Source of the DNA: Agarophyton chilense
Taxonomy: Eukaryota > Rhodophyta > Florideophyceae > Gracilariales > Gracilariaceae
Assembly (NCBI GenBank): GCA_030374765.1
Contig: JARGXX010000001.1
Span: 992,001 to 1,056,000 of the forward strand
Direction: 5' to 3'
DNA length: 64,000 bases
Positions 1 through 11,851 of this stretch are shown in pieces; positions within the stretch are counted from its first letter, which is position 1, and each line of letters opens with the position of its first letter. The notes under the pieces are model-generated. The model did not search any database, was not told where the DNA came from, and saw only the letters and a program-made list of their open reading frames with translations. Made by a program: the position numbers and the translations under genes.

Positions 1-476
1 ATAGCATATATATCCTTTGCTCAAATGTTTCCAAGTCGTACCAAAGGTTATTGAATGCACCGCTTAAGAGAGCTGGCTCTTCGTGACTCTACTCGGTGAG
101 ATTCTTTTCGCGTTCATCATGGCCACACTGTGTGATCACCGCGGCCCAGATAGTATCGCTGGCATCAGTATGGATGCAGAAAATTTAGACTGGGTCTGTC
201 CAGGTGAATTCAGCGCACTCCTCCAGCTGGGTCTGAAAAATTTCAAATGCATCACCGTGCTCATTTACCGCTCGAGGTGGACAAGCCGGATTTTGGCAAC
301 GGTCTTTTTATTACGGCTTCTAGCCTCTGAGTAGATAACATTGAGCATAGCTGGCAGAGATGCAACACTTTCATCGATCTTTGGAAAGCCCGTCGATAAC
401 GTAGTAGCACAATGCACTTTTCCACACAATTGGTTAGCTGTAATAGGCAAGTGGCCGTCGGTCATGCCTGACATGT

Positions 477-2432
477 TTAGAGTATTGAACTTAAGCCAGT
501 GCCGTGGATCATTCGTTCGCACCGTGCCGCCACCATGGCAAAAGATGTAGACATAGATAGTCGTGCGATGAGGTTATTGTTGCCACAAATGTCGAAGAAT
601 TGACACATTACCTGAAGTAAAGGGTGGTTTCGATTTGCGTAAAGGAGAAAGCCTTCCAACCATACGTTAATGTGGTCGTGGAAAACCAAGAAGCACGGCT
701 TAATATTTTTTAAATGTTTGCAGCGCCGTTGCCCCCACTTTTTGTGGTGTAAGTAGGCTGTTAGAGGCCGGCTGGCGTTAAGAAAGCATAAATTAGCTGC
801 GAAGCAAGATCAAGAAGAAAGTTCCAGTACCCCCCGCAGAAGCAGATACTGACGAAAGCGCATGAACTGCACTGACCGGAGCCCAAAGACTCCATGTAGG
901 GCGATGGCCAGAAGGTTAGCTCTGTACCAGAGTTGATTGCCCTATTATCCACCTTGAGGCGGAATAGACCCGGTCGCTTCTTTGGAAAAATTTGAGATGA
1001 CGACACCCTTTTTCGGGTTTAAATGCACCACCAACCTGAACTCGCATATTTTGCTCAAATAGCGAGTCAGAAACTGGTGCATCTCCAGCGTGTAGCGCCT
1101 TTTACTAGCCCAAAAGGGCGCGGCGTTCTGATTGAATTGGAGCTTTCTTCGGCGAAAAATCGGCAACTGGCGCAGGATCTTGTCGTAAATTTATGATGTT
1201 GTCGTGCTCTCGAAGTATATACTTTAATTCGAGGGCACCGTGTTCTCCCAAGCGACCGTTATTGGCCTCTTCAAGTTTTTCTGCTTGAGTATTTTGCTTA
1301 TTCACATCAAGTTCATGCCTAAAACGAGGTACTTGTCGTATTCGTCAATGAACACTCTTTCAATCACTTCCAAATGGTAAAATTTGTCAAAGATACGATC
1401 GAACCAGTCGTGGTGGCCGTTTCCATCTTTTAAAAGAGCATTGATCTGGTCAATCTCACCATCGAAGCGGTCGGCAGCTGCCGTCAGAGTCTGGGCACCG
1501 TCTAATTCTAGTACCCTCAGCGTTGGGCGACAAAGTAGTGGTGCTTTTACATTGTGTTCGGTCGCATAGCAAATAGATTTTTTTTTATGAAATAGATCTG
1601 TTCTATGCCGAATGTGCTCCTCGACAGTGATCGTTGCTGGTTGGTTGCAAGCAGTACAAGGTTGACGGCCTTCGTTGTCGCAGGCAGTAATGTGGTAGAG
1701 AAAATGTACCTCCAACGCTTCAATGCACATGGTCTCGCTCTTGTGCTTCAGTTAAATAGTATGATCCTAATCGATCAGGTGCACACCTGCACCTATGCTT
1801 GCGCAAGCCTTGAAGTGCTGCTTGTTGCCAAACGCTACTATGAAAAGCACACCGTTCACCTGTTTTTCGGACTTCGAGATTTGTTAAACTCGCATTATGA
1901 CAAGATTGAAGGCCTTCTTTTCGTTTTCGGCCAGGTATGCATCCACTAGTGCTTTCCTTTCGCTCGCTCTACATCCCTGGCAATCGCCCAACTTACGTCC
2001 AAGCTTGCGTTTTTTGTGTCTCGACCACTAACAAACCCGCCGTCTAACATTTCTTTCACTATGTCGTCGGCGACCATTTCGTGTGAATTCTTAGCATCTG
2101 AGCGCGCTTTGGATGACACAATATCATTCCCGTATCTCTGCCAATTGATAGCTTCGGCTCACAAAGTTGAAATGAATATGACGAGGTCGTCCTTGATGGT
2201 CTCGTCGAATTCCTTTGGTTTGTTCACTTCTATACACTGTATGGATGGTTGCACTTTTTTTCGACTTTTGTCCTTGAATTTTCCTTAGCAGAATGGAATA
2301 GAGTTTAACGAAAACTTCGCTGCAGTGCTGCCGGACCTTCCCCAAAGGGTCCGCAATTTGCGTTAGGAATTGAAGTTGGTTCAGAACCCATTCGATGACA
2401 GACCGGTCAAAGTCCTTTTGGTCATGCTTCAA
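477..2432 (-). pseudogene. Unidentified decayed coding region
   Basis: Four open stretches on the minus strand lie in the same reading frame (2432-2124, 1730-1302, 1166-945, 689-477). Shorter open pieces in the other two frames fill the gaps, including a Met-initiated stretch from about 2077. The pattern fits a gene broken by stops and frameshifts, or one with several introns. The longest piece, 142 codons at 1730-1302, is rich in His, Asp and Cys and contains a CxxCxxC-like cluster that could bind metal. I recognise no family. The next gene upstream on the same strand, the AAA ATPase, ends at 2735, so this could also be unrelated downstream sequence. Coding status is weakly supported. Confidence 0.25.
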
Positions 2433-2734
2433 GATACCCTTAATGAACTTCTCAACCTCCTCGTCGATCAGGGCGAAATTTAAGGCAGACTGGACATTTT
2501 ATGTTTTTTTTTCAGCGCTGCTCTACTATTTGAACTACCTACTGTTGTTTTTGTCTCGCAACGCAGGGCCCATTCTAAGGGCCATTTCGAGAGATTCGCT
2601 TGCTTAAGTTTTCGGCAAGATTGAATAATGAGAAATGGTTAAACAAACCAATATAACAGGAAAGGTTGGTTGAGAAGAAGGGTTATGATCTATGACGGTT
2701 GCAACAAGGCATAGCTTCAGTTGTTGCTGTTTAT

Positions 2735-4468
2735 CTAATAATATCTGGTGTTTGAGTTCAGCAAGAAGTGCTTCGTACTCACCTTGGTTTCGGGTTTCTT
2801 CCCGAAATCCATATGAAAACTTTCTTTGGATTCCTTGCTTCCATTTTGATACTTTTCTCTCAAAGATTCTAACCCGGCATTGATACACATGCGCTTCAAA
2901 TCTGCACCACTTAGGCCTTTTGTCATGCTAGCCAGTTCAGCTAGGTCAACATCCTTATCCAACAAAATGGAGTTGGTATGTATGCGCAGTATTTCCACTC
3001 TTTCCTTTTCATTGGGCAAAGGAACTTCAAGAATGTCATCAAATCTACCAGGCCTTAGTAATGCATCGTCCAAAAGGTCGATTCGATTTGATGCCCCAAC
3101 TACTAGCACTCCTTCTGCGGATAAAATACCGTCCATTTCTGTTAGTAAGGTGCTCAGTACGCGTTCTTGAACTCTGTTGCCATCAACTTGACCGCCTGGC
3201 GATCGTTTCCCGACAATAGCGTCAATCTCGTCTAAGAAAATAATGCTTGGCTTGACCCTTCTTGCATTTGAAAATGCCTCACGTAATATGCGCTCTGCCT
3301 CCCCTAGGTAGCACGAGAATATGTCTGCACCACTAAGTCCAAAAAATGATGCACCGCTGCTCCTAGCAGCGGCTTTGACCAAAGATGTTTTACTACATCC
3401 CGGAGGGCCATGTAGCAGAATGCCGCGAGGTGCATTTAAACCAAGACGAATAAATGTTGACGGATACAGAAGAGGCCATTCAACTGCCATTTGCAGTCTA
3501 AGTTTTATACCTGCCATGCCACCAATATCAGCCCATGAGGTTTTCAAATTCTTTGCTTGAGTCGATTTTTGTTTTGATTTCTCAAATTGTAATGATGAAC
3601 TCAGAGACACGGTATTGTGACTGTTGTATCAATATGATGGACGAGTATACCAAGTTTCCCAAAGTTAGTTTTGTTCTACGACTTCCACACCCATTATAAC
3701 GTTGGGAGCAACATACCACGTATTATTAAAACCAGTAGTGGCTATACTGGAGTTGTATTCTATGAGCGAACCAGAGTGCGAAATATCTGTTTTGAGAGAT
3801 ACTGAAAGTTCCAGTTGGAGGTGTTTATGAAAGCAAGACGAAGAAAGAATTTGGGGATGGACCATATGTGGACGGTTGGTTGCTGCAATGAAGTAGACAG
3901 AAGAAAATCGTTCGTATTCCATAGGAAGTGGTTTTAACGCAGATAACAGCATAGCCGTGTTGGAATCCATGTAGTTCTCTTGTGCCTTATGTATGGGTAC
4001 AGGACATAGTCCATCAATATCATCGAGGAAAACGACAACTTTCGTCTTCTTACAGCGAGCAATTCGTGGCGCATGGTCCAAAATGTGCTTAAGACGATCA
4101 GAACCATCGAATGGTGTCACCTCGAGAAGCCGGATTCGGGCTTGGCGAATAGCAGCGCGCACACCAAAAGACTTTCCAACATCTGACGGACCACTAAGCA
4201 ACAAAGAACGAGGCGCCTCTTGACATCTCGGATGTAGAAGTGACCTTACAGCTAGAAGAGAGTCAGTAAGAACGATATCTTCTTCACAAGTCTGTGATTT
4301 GGACTGCATGATATGTGTTGGAAAACTATGGCACAAGAAGTCCTGACAGAAAGCATTACCCGTGTCTAAACGAATTTTGATATGTCTTAGTAAGCGAAGT
4401 TTAGATCTCTTGGCTGTCCCTACAAATGTAAGCTCGGCATGGAATTCTCCATCATTACCTTGCGTTCC
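2735..4468 (-). CDS. AFG2B/SPATA5L1-like tandem AAA+ ATPase, 5' end incomplete
   Basis: Two AAA+ modules in the same frame. The upstream module (about 4270-3790) has a Walker A variant GPSDVGKS and Walker B VVVFLDDIDG, and looks degenerate after that. The downstream module (3540-2830) is complete: WADIGG entry, Walker A GPPGCSKT, SGADIFS, Walker B IIFLDEIDA, VQERVLSTLL, sensor-like GASNR, arginine finger LLRPGRFD and GLSGADL. The GPPGC[SA]KT, SGAD[IL]FS and VQERVLS signatures fit the AFG2 group, closest from memory to AFG2B. AFG2-type ATPases act in cytosolic ribosome maturation; this role is inferred from family. The modules join across a predicted 96-nt intron (3716-3621). The open frame begins after a TAG at 4471-4469, just downstream of an AG usable as an acceptor, so 5' exons are missing. 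The C-terminus stops soon after the KHF motif, shorter than usual. A copia element sits 190 bp upstream. Confidence 0.7.
3621..3716 (-). other. Predicted spliceosomal intron in the AAA ATPase gene
   Basis: On the minus strand the segment starts GTATGT, holds AACTAAC (a near-perfect branch-point match) about 45 nt before its end, and finishes CAACAG. It contains the two in-frame stops (TAA, TGA) that would otherwise separate the AAA modules. Its length, 96 nt, is a multiple of three, matching the shared frame on both sides. This is inference from consensus, not from transcript data. Confidence 0.6.
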
Positions 4469-4657
4469 CTAATATCCCTACAAAAAGACGTACATTGGCG
4501 ACTGTCCGGATACAGGGTTTTTCACCCTGCTCAGCGCGTTTTCGTAAACGAACGGCGTGCTTTGAAACGTTTTGCCTCAGAACGGGGTTATCAACCCTTT
4601 CCACGGATTTGACCTGAAAAAGCTTTCCGGGCAATTGAGACCGTAAGAAGCCGACCG

Positions 4658-4741
4658 TGTCAAACATTACAGTGCATAGACAAGTACAAAAGCTAGACCA
4701 CGACGACGACGGTGATGAAAAGAGAGTTAGCTTCACTCACA
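4658..4741 (+). repeat. 5' LTR of short-LTR copia (84 bp, internally deleted)
   Basis: Runs from TGTCAAAC to CTCACA and matches the right LTR, for example at TACAGTG and GGTGATG..AGAGAGTT. It lacks 41 bp present in the right LTR, where two TGTCnAAC repeats flank the missing piece. A deletion between those short repeats explains the size. Confidence 0.7.
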
Positions 4742-4753
4742 GGTTATGAGCCC
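4742..4753 (+). other. Primer-binding site, initiator tRNA-Met anticodon arm type
   Basis: GGTTATGAGCCC directly follows the LTR. It matches, with one change, the GGTTATGGGCCC site used by copia-type elements that prime from a cleaved initiator tRNA-Met. Confidence 0.55.
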
Positions 4754-4759
4754 TTCGCT

Positions 4760-7700
4760 AGCTGCATAGCACATTTCAAGAACAAACGCCCCACCACCAC
4801 CGCCTCGACGACGCCGTCACGGATTCCCAGCAACTACGCCTGGCCCGCCGCCTCGGGCGTGAGTTGCGACGCGACCCAGACATACAACAGCTCTACTCAA
4901 ACGCAATGCACAATTCCAACGACATCACACACCCACTGACATAACTCAACATATCACACACCCACTGACATAACTCAACATACCACACACGTCACATTCC
5001 ACTCACCCGCCACTTCCCTCATGAACACCGACAGAGCTCCCAAGATGCATGATCTCGACATAACCAACTATGCTTTTTAGTTGCAAGCACTCAAAACATA
5101 TGCTGCAACCATAGACGCACTTCTTCATTTACAAAGCAACCCTTAACCTCCAACCGATGAAACAGCCAAAAAAACTTTCACCATCAACAATAGTCATATG
5201 CTCTCCGCCGTGCTCAGCAGCGTCTCGATAGGCATTCTGGGCTTACTTCTGATACCAGAAGGAGAACCCACTCCCCACGACATGATTCAAAGCATCATCA
5301 AACACACCACACAAACCACCAATGAGATCACCAATTTCTCAAAACAGAGACGGAAAGCATCAAAGTGGAAGACATTACCATGATCGAAACTAACTTCAAA
5401 GATCAGATCAAAGTTCGCCTAAAATGGTCACCACGAGATATCCGAACACAGTGGAAGAGGACACCACCATCGACTTCCTAATATATGGACTGAAGAAGCA
5501 CGCCACACTCACACCAACACTAGGTCACATACTTGCGCACAAACCGGTCACCTTTCGGAACTTTATTCGTATCGTTAAGTCACTCAACAACCTATATCAA
5601 CCAGCGCAAGCAACTTCAGTACCACCGCAGCCGACATCAAGGTTCATCGGGGACTATAACACACTACGTCCAAACTACAGAGGCGCCACATACCCCGTAT
5701 GATGCATACCATTTAAGCAACTCTGTTCCTACTATGAATCCCTCGGCATTCGTTGCAACCACACCGACGCACAATGCCGTGAACATTCCCACCCCAAATT
5801 TCAAAGGCATAACACACAGGTCAGCTACATCCGCGCAGGACTATATCAGCACATATCTGCTACCGCGGTCTCCCTTCCCCCCCAGAGCAGTACAGCTATC
5901 CCCACATACCCCATCAACAACACACATCGGCACACGATACAGACGTTGGTCCTGGACACGATACGGAAGACAACGGTGCGTTTGTCCTATACAGTGAAGC
6001 ACATCCGACGCTATCTTACAACCCAGAGCCGACTTGACACCACTCCCAGAAGTCCTCTAACACACACTGTCACATCATAACACAGCCGATGCACCCACAG
6101 TGGCACCCTACACCTCGAAACTAACAAGAAAAGTGCAATACGAACTTTCGCCCTCGCGAACCCCCGCTTCCGTCACAATCTCCTTTCAGTCAATGATCTC
6201 GCTACCAGATCTGGCTTAGTGGACTTCACCGCCAAACAAGGCTACGTCATCGACACGAGGCAAAACCGCCCCACAATACTAGCAACGGCACTTTGGCTTC
6301 ACAATCTATACACATTGAACACCCAACACATAAACAAGGCTCAAGCCAGCACCGCCTGTACATTTCCCTTGACCAGAACCAAGCAGAATAGCGCACATAG
6401 CTTTACCGAAAACGTTATCCACAAACACAAACCCCCATGGCCCACAACACACACAGCAGCTTCCGACCTCTCCCCACCGCTTACCCAGGGTAAAGCGCCA
6501 AAGATGGACTCCAAGTCGCAAAGAACACTGTCCAATCCCGCCCTATAAAGACGAGAATCGAACATACAACTGACCATGGAGGACTGCCACATCCGCCTCA
6601 CCCATGCACATCCATGCAAACTGGCGCACAGAGCAAACCGCTGACTCGTCCCAAACATGCCCACCAATTTACTTACTGACACCAGACTCACATGCAATGC
6701 ATGTGCCCATGCCAAATGCCAACCAGCCCCACATCCCCGCAAGCAACATCAGTAGCCCACAGGCGCCTACATAAGCTCAAACACCTCTCCACCCATAAAA
6801 CTCACCTCATCTCAAAGAAACAATCACATGCTACTCATCAGTCGCTCTACCAGCAAGTTGGTCATAGCCCATTTCCTCAAGAATCGCAAAGAAATAACAT
6901 AGCCCATACATTACATACTACAACACATTCCTTCCCCCATGGGATACCCGCTACGCGACTTTCGCAGTGACAACGCCAAAGAGAATATCTCCAACCAGAT
7001 GTACTCTATCTACAACAAACACCATCTACAACATCTTCTTAGGACGCCCCATGAGCTGCAGGGAAACGGCCTCGCAGAACGCTTAAACCGAACCGGAATG
7101 GACTCTTTCCGCGCGTTACTAACCACAGCTGCCCTAGATGACTCTCATTGGGAGGATGCAGCCAGAGATACCAAAATTCCAGTACATTCTCATGCATCAC
7201 GCAACCACAAACGACTCTCCATGCCAAATGGGGTATCAACCTACACCCAAGCTTAAACGCATCTTCACCTTTGGCCCACTGGGTACAGTTCCCGTGTACG
7301 CCCCCAAAAAGAAATTGCAACCGCGAGCAGATCCGACACTATACATGTACACAACCTCATTTGAATACATCGTCATCCTAAATCTTCGCAGCAACACCTA
7401 CCATCCAATCCGATCAAAAGATTTCCACCCATACAGAATCAACACAGACCCGGCCAACATAACCACCAATCATTTAAAACGAGATCTTCATACCTGCACC
7501 ATATTCCCAATGAAATCAACATCAACACACTTTCACCGGTTACCATTCAACAATCCCCCAATTATCCAGACGCAAACGAATGGGAAAAAGCGCATAATCA
7601 AAAACTTGACAACATCGACGCCCATAGCAGTACTCAATGGCTTCCAAAGGAATTCAAACCGCCCCCTGAAGCCATCACACCCCTCACGACATTGCACCGA

Positions 7701-9136
7701 TATAAACGATCAGCAGAAGGAACTATCGTGCAACGCAAGGCAAGGTACAACCTCCGCGGCGACTTGATGAAACCAGGCATACAATTCGATCCCAAGAAGA
7801 TAACTACGTATACAGCGGATCGAACCACACAGTAAAAGCTCATTGCCCTACAAGCCATCCTGAATATCCCACTGGAGCATTTCGACATCAAGTCGGGGTA
7901 CTCAAAAGAACAGTACCAGCACGATCGTCTCATATTCGTAAAACAAATGCAGCGATTCAATGGCACAAATCGCCACGACAGCACGGACGGCAGACTCATA
8001 GGCAACCTCTATGGTTCTCCACCAGCAGCTTATTACTACAATCACGGGCTTAAACGCTTTGTCGTTTCCATAGGGTACACCTGCTCGGAACACGGCCCCT
8101 GGCTGTAGTAACGAAAAACAAACAAAGGCTTCATAATCATCAGTACCACTGTCGACGACTTTCTGGTACTAGCCTCATAGCAATCTGTCAAAGATGAACA
8201 GTATCATCAAATGCTCAACAAGTACCAAATCAAACGATTAGGACCGCCAACTCGCTTCCTATGTTGAACAAAAACACGCACAAACAACGAAACTCACCTC
8301 TCCCGATCAGGTGCAATCCACCCCATCTTACACGACACCGACATGCAAGACTGCAATCCCATACGGACACCGTACAATAATCTTAATGCACTAGACCAAC
8401 ATGAACCCAAAAAGTCTCTATAATCCCAAGAAGCAACACGGTACCGCAAGATCCTCGGCGACATTAGATACGCCACGGACAGCCCCCGACCTGATATGGC
8501 GAACGCCACAAATCGCCTCGCCCAGCACATGTCCAAACCACAGGTCCGTCACCAACCAGCCCTCAAGTGTCTACTCGGCTACCTGCAAGGTACTCGCACC
8601 CATGGTCTATTCTTCACAAAACAAGAGACGCAATTAGCACATACTCACCCTCTCGAAATATACAGTGACGCCGAGTTTGCCCACGAGGAAATTCGCAAAT
8701 CTATATCGGGCAACGTCCATTGCATGAACTCAACTCCCATCTCGTGGTGTTCTTGAAATCAGATCATCGTAGCACTCTCCAGGATAGAAGCGGAGTACAT
8801 TTCCGCCACAGACGCCACACAACAGACCATCTGGCTGTTAAAACTTTGGCAGCATGCACATCATCAAAACCACACAACCAACGCCGCATCGAATTGAGAA
8901 CGGCTCAGCCGTTCTGTTAGCCGAAACCCAGGCCTCGACCAAGCAAAGAAAGTACATAAACATGTGGCACCATTACCTACAACACCACGTCTCCAACAAT
9001 TTTATTACCCTACATAAAATCCCAACCGAATACATGAAAGCCGATATACTCACCAAACCTTTGCACAAAACCAGATTCCAACATCTTCGTCAAGAACTCA
9101 ACATAACGCCCCGCTTGCCGCAAAAATGCGACACAT
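4760..9136 (+). pseudogene. gag-pol remnant of the short-LTR copia element
   Basis: Fragments of a copia polyprotein remain in the right order but in several frames with many stops. A gag-like piece lies at 5424-5702. The integrase core is at about 6940-7260, with FRSDNAKENIS around the second catalytic Asp and NGLAERLNRT around the catalytic Glu, followed by its C-terminal part to about 7470. RNase H pieces are at 8496-8756 (LKCLLGYLQGT, IYSDAEFA, KSISG) and 8854-9138 (HHYLQHHV, ADILTKPLHK). The protease motif and the RT YVDD are not clearly visible, so the middle is badly eroded. A tandem duplication of about 30 bp lies at roughly 4920-4980 near the 5' end. No functional product is expected. 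Confidence 0.7.
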
Positions 9137-9216
9137 AAACCGGGGACTGTCGAACAAAGTTTTTTCTTCATGCCTCACTTTTTTGCATTGTCTAACACTA
9201 CAGTGTATAGAAAGTA

Positions 9217-10779
9217 CAGTCCTATTGATAAGTATACGCACACCCCCGAAACGTCCACCGAACCGTTTAAAAAGACAAAAGCACGTCTTTTGTGACGTGT
9301 GGTGGTGTATATTCTCTTTGTTAAATCACTAAAAGCTCGTTTCCTCTCACTGTATATCTATTTTCTGCTGCACATCGCATCAACTGTTTTCCACCCTCGT
9401 CCCAAATAAAAGCACGATTTAATATTTTACTTACTGTAGAACCCCTAGGCCGTATCAATACTTTGTTTTACGTCCGTTAGCTCTCAAAACAGCCATGCAA
9501 CGCTTTGGAATGCCTCTGCTGAGCTTGTAAAGAACTTGGAGGTCTATTTTCTCCCATTCTTTCAATAAAGCTTCTTTTAAAGCATTTTTCGACTCATATT
9601 GTCGATTATCTGTGTAAACCCTGTAAGCAAGAATACTCCATAGATTTTCAATAGGATTCAATTCAGGAGAATGGGCCGGCCACTCCAAAAGCTCAATAGC
9701 TTCTTCATTAAACCACGCTTTAGAATACCTTGAAACGTGTATCGGTGCATTGTCTTGCTGAAATAAGAGCTCTTCTGAGTGATACATGTCAATAAATGGT
9801 CCCAAATGTTCCTTTAACATCTTCACATATATCTCTGAGTTCATATTTCCTTCAATGAAAACCAAAGGTCCTTTACCAGACATAGAGAAGCAAGCCCATA
9901 TCATAACCGAAAAACCTCCATTTTTGCGCTTCGAAAAAATCTTTTCATCATGTCATAGATCATGCCAGTAGTAGCTCCAGCCATCAGGACCATCACCATT
10001 AAATTTTTTTTCGTCGCCCCAAACAACCATATCCCACTCTTTAGCATAAAATAGATTGTATTGCATGGCCCATTCCAAGCGAGCAATTCTGTGAGATTCA
10101 GTGATTAGTGGTGCTGATTTTTTCTTCGTATACTCAAACGTGTCCATTCTATGGATTGCTCTTGTGACTGTTGAAATCGATACTTCAAGTTGCAAGTCAT
10201 TTTTTAGACGTTTTGCCGAAGAACTTTGTTTTGAAAGTGTTCTTTTTAGTTGTCTTTCATCGTGTTTGGATAATTTTCGGGGCCTCCCGGGTCTTTTCTT
10301 TTGAATATTAGATGCATTTCGTTTCAGATATCCGTGGATACTAGATTTGGATCTTCCCAGCTGGTTTGCAATTTTTTGCAATGACAAATTAGCGGTGTGA
10401 AGCGCTATAATTTGTGCTTTCTCTTCGCTGGTTAGTTCCTTGCCTCTAGGCATTTTTGTGATGGTATATGTTGTTCAGTGTGAACTGTAGAGCAACGTTC
10501 TGTTTTATTCTAACAAACTCATGAACATTTGTATTTCATTGAGCGCAGTACTAAGAAGTGCACGCTTTTTTTTGTAATCGTGCGTATATTTTTGCACTAC
10601 GTGTGAAATTGTATTTTGTGTAATGCAAGAGATTTAATACGAATATAACCAATACAGAAGTACATTTAGTGATTCAACTTCCTACGGAAACTTGCTACAT
10701 CGTCTATGTCTTTGAGAGTGTCTTGGAACCTTTACATATGTGCTAAACACGCCCGTGCGTATATTTTTGAATAAGACTG
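9217..10779 (-). mobile_element. Tc1/mariner-type DNA transposon, copy 1
   Basis: Both ends begin CAGTC(C/T)TATT and carry a TATACGCAC block in inverted orientation. TA dinucleotides flank the element (9215-9216 and 10780-10781), the standard Tc1 target duplication. It is 1563 bp long. A 16-bp block CGTGCGTATATTTTTG near the right end (10754-10769) repeats 175 bp inward (10579-10594), as in IR/DR-type transposons with two transposase sites per end. It is inserted in the 3' LTR of the short-LTR copia element, so it is younger than that element. Confidence 0.85.
9455..10453 (-). pseudogene. Tc1-type DD34E transposase, one in-frame stop
   Basis: The reading frame starts at an ATG (10453-10451) and runs in one frame to 9455, broken by a single TGA at 9955-9953 where copy 2 has CGA. 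The N-terminal part has a paired-like helix-turn-helix (LSLQKIANQLGRSKSSIHGYL) and the GRPRKLS hook-like motif before a second HTH. The catalytic triad is visible: WGDEKKF (first Asp), FQQDNAPIH (second Asp) and LNPIENLW (Glu), with 34 residues between the last two. There is an extra TAC codon just before the stop compared with copy 2. Without readthrough the product lacks most of the catalytic domain, so it is probably inactive. It would otherwise excise and insert the element at TA sites in the nucleus. Confidence 0.85.
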
Positions 10780-10839
10780 TACATAAGCTAGAACACGATT
10801 TCGACGGTGATGTAAAGAGAGTTGGTGCCTTCTCTCACA

Positions 10840-11123
10840 GACCGTAAGAAGCAAGCCCACCGCAACAAGCCGATTTCATTGTTTTGGGAGTACTGTGGAA
10901 TTTTTCAATACTCTTGTTCTTGGCTCTAAGGGTGCTAAAGAGCCAGATCAACTCGCCAGAATTCTTAGTTTCATGGGCATGATCTGGACACAAAAAATTC
11001 AGATCCGCTGTTTTGCGCACCTCTTTTCTTCGCGGTCTGACGATCTGGCTCTCAATATCGAGTCTTTTCATCATTTCCTTCTCCTACCATGTGAGTTTTG
11101 CAATACCTTAATAACATCTCTCC
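10840..11123. other. Flank of the copia insertion with a short open frame
   Basis: The minus strand holds a Met-initiated 79-codon frame from 11074 that runs into the copia LTR. It has a basic N-terminal half and no recognised motif. It could be 5' sequence of the AAA ATPase gene displaced by the insertion, but I cannot show continuity. Confidence 0.2.
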
Positions 11124-11492
11124 ATGAGGCGAAATAAAAAAACCACCACACATGCCAGAAGCCTTCTTGAAACACCTGCAGTAAGCTCTATACCATTTTT
11201 GGCTCCCATTGTCTCACAGCAAGACAATCAGAAAACACAAACGGCGCGGCCGGGCACTAGTTCCCGCTTTAGCTTTATTGGAGAAGAAACGCTGTACTTG
11301 CACCAGCATCTTTATGACTCAAAGTATTGGGAAATACCAAAAACCCAACAGGATCCAAAATTGCTCACTCTCATCGCCCAAATACGTGATAACACTCATC
11401 CCCCTTTTCGCCCAAATTCTCGTTACGGGCTAAGCCTCAGATATATTGAGACTCTCATAAAAAGTATTCCGCGATTCCTTGTTGAGAAATAA
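11124..11492 (+). CDS. Hypothetical protein, 122 aa
   Basis: An ATG-initiated open frame of 122 codons with no recognised domain. It is Ser/Thr/Gln rich at the N-terminus, with a more hydrophobic C-terminal third (LSLRYIETLIKSIPRFLVEK). A second small frame follows 41 bp downstream in another frame. With no homology visible, it may be a chance frame or one exon of a larger gene. Confidence 0.2.
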   Translation: MRRNKKTTTHARSLLETPAVSSIPFLAPIVSQQDNQKTQTARPGTSSRFSFIGEETLYLHQHLYDSKYWEIPKTQQDPKLLTLIAQIRDNTHPPFRPNSRYGLSLRYIETLIKSIPRFLVEK

Positions 11493-11533
11493 AAGCGGTT
11501 TGATCGACGTAGGGTAGAGGTGGCACTGACGAG

Positions 11534-11791
11534 ATGGATGAAGTTACTGACCAAGACCTGAAGGCAGCTTTTTCCAGGTGTAATGTTTATGAATTGAAGA
11601 GGTTACACTTAGCAGTGCAAATAATAGAGAGGGTGCAACAACAGGTCATTAATAGTTCGAATATCGTGGAAGAAGTTCAAGCATCTGCTGCAAATACTTG
11701 CAAAAGGCGAGAAGATCGAAGAATAAATAGCCGCGTGCGCACCTCAAATGTAAAAGATGAGCGAAGTGTGCGGCGGCAGAGAGCGAATTAA
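11534..11791 (+). CDS. Hypothetical protein, 85 aa
   Basis: An ATG-initiated frame of 85 codons. The first half is predicted helical (DQDLKAAFSRCNVYELKRLHL) and the second half is very basic with many Arg. No family is recognised. It lies just downstream of another small frame on the same strand, and both could be exons of one unrecognised gene. Confidence 0.2.
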   Translation: MDEVTDQDLKAAFSRCNVYELKRLHLAVQIIERVQQQVINSSNIVEEVQASAANTCKRREDRRINSRVRTSNVKDERSVRRQRAN

Positions 11792-11851
11792 ACTTCGACT
11801 AGCTGTGTACAGGACAGAAAGGCTACTTTCCGCGACCGTGAACGATGGACG

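Larger units (their letters stand above)
4658..10839 (+). mobile_element. Decayed short-LTR Ty1/copia element (GalEa/PyRE-like), split by a Tc1 insertion
   Basis: The element is bounded by a perfect 5-bp target duplication GACCG (4653-4657 and 10840-10844). It has short LTRs, an initiator-tRNA-Met type primer site at the left and a purine tract AAACCGGGGAC (9137-9147) before the right LTR. Without the 1.56-kb Tc1 insertion it is about 4.6 kb. That size and an LTR of roughly 125 bp resemble the GalEa/PyRE copia group described from aquatic hosts; the assignment rests on size and structure, not phylogeny. Its coding region is broken throughout. The insertion lies just upstream of the AAA ATPase gene in the opposite orientation and may have truncated or displaced that gene's 5' end. 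Confidence 0.75.
9148..10839 (+). repeat. 3' LTR of short-LTR copia, interrupted by Tc1
   Basis: The LTR is in two pieces, 9148-9216 and 10782-10839, about 127 bp in total. The pieces flank the Tc1 element and rejoin at a TA that is duplicated on insertion. It starts TGTCGAAC just after the purine tract and ends CTCACA before GACCG. Confidence 0.7.

Noticed and set aside
2735-2783. Strong splice-donor match AAG/GTGAGTACG near the end of the ATPase gene
   Set aside because: Reading through gives KVSTKHF, which fits the usual C-terminal motif of the family, and I found no convincing acceptor downstream that restores a family-like C-terminus.
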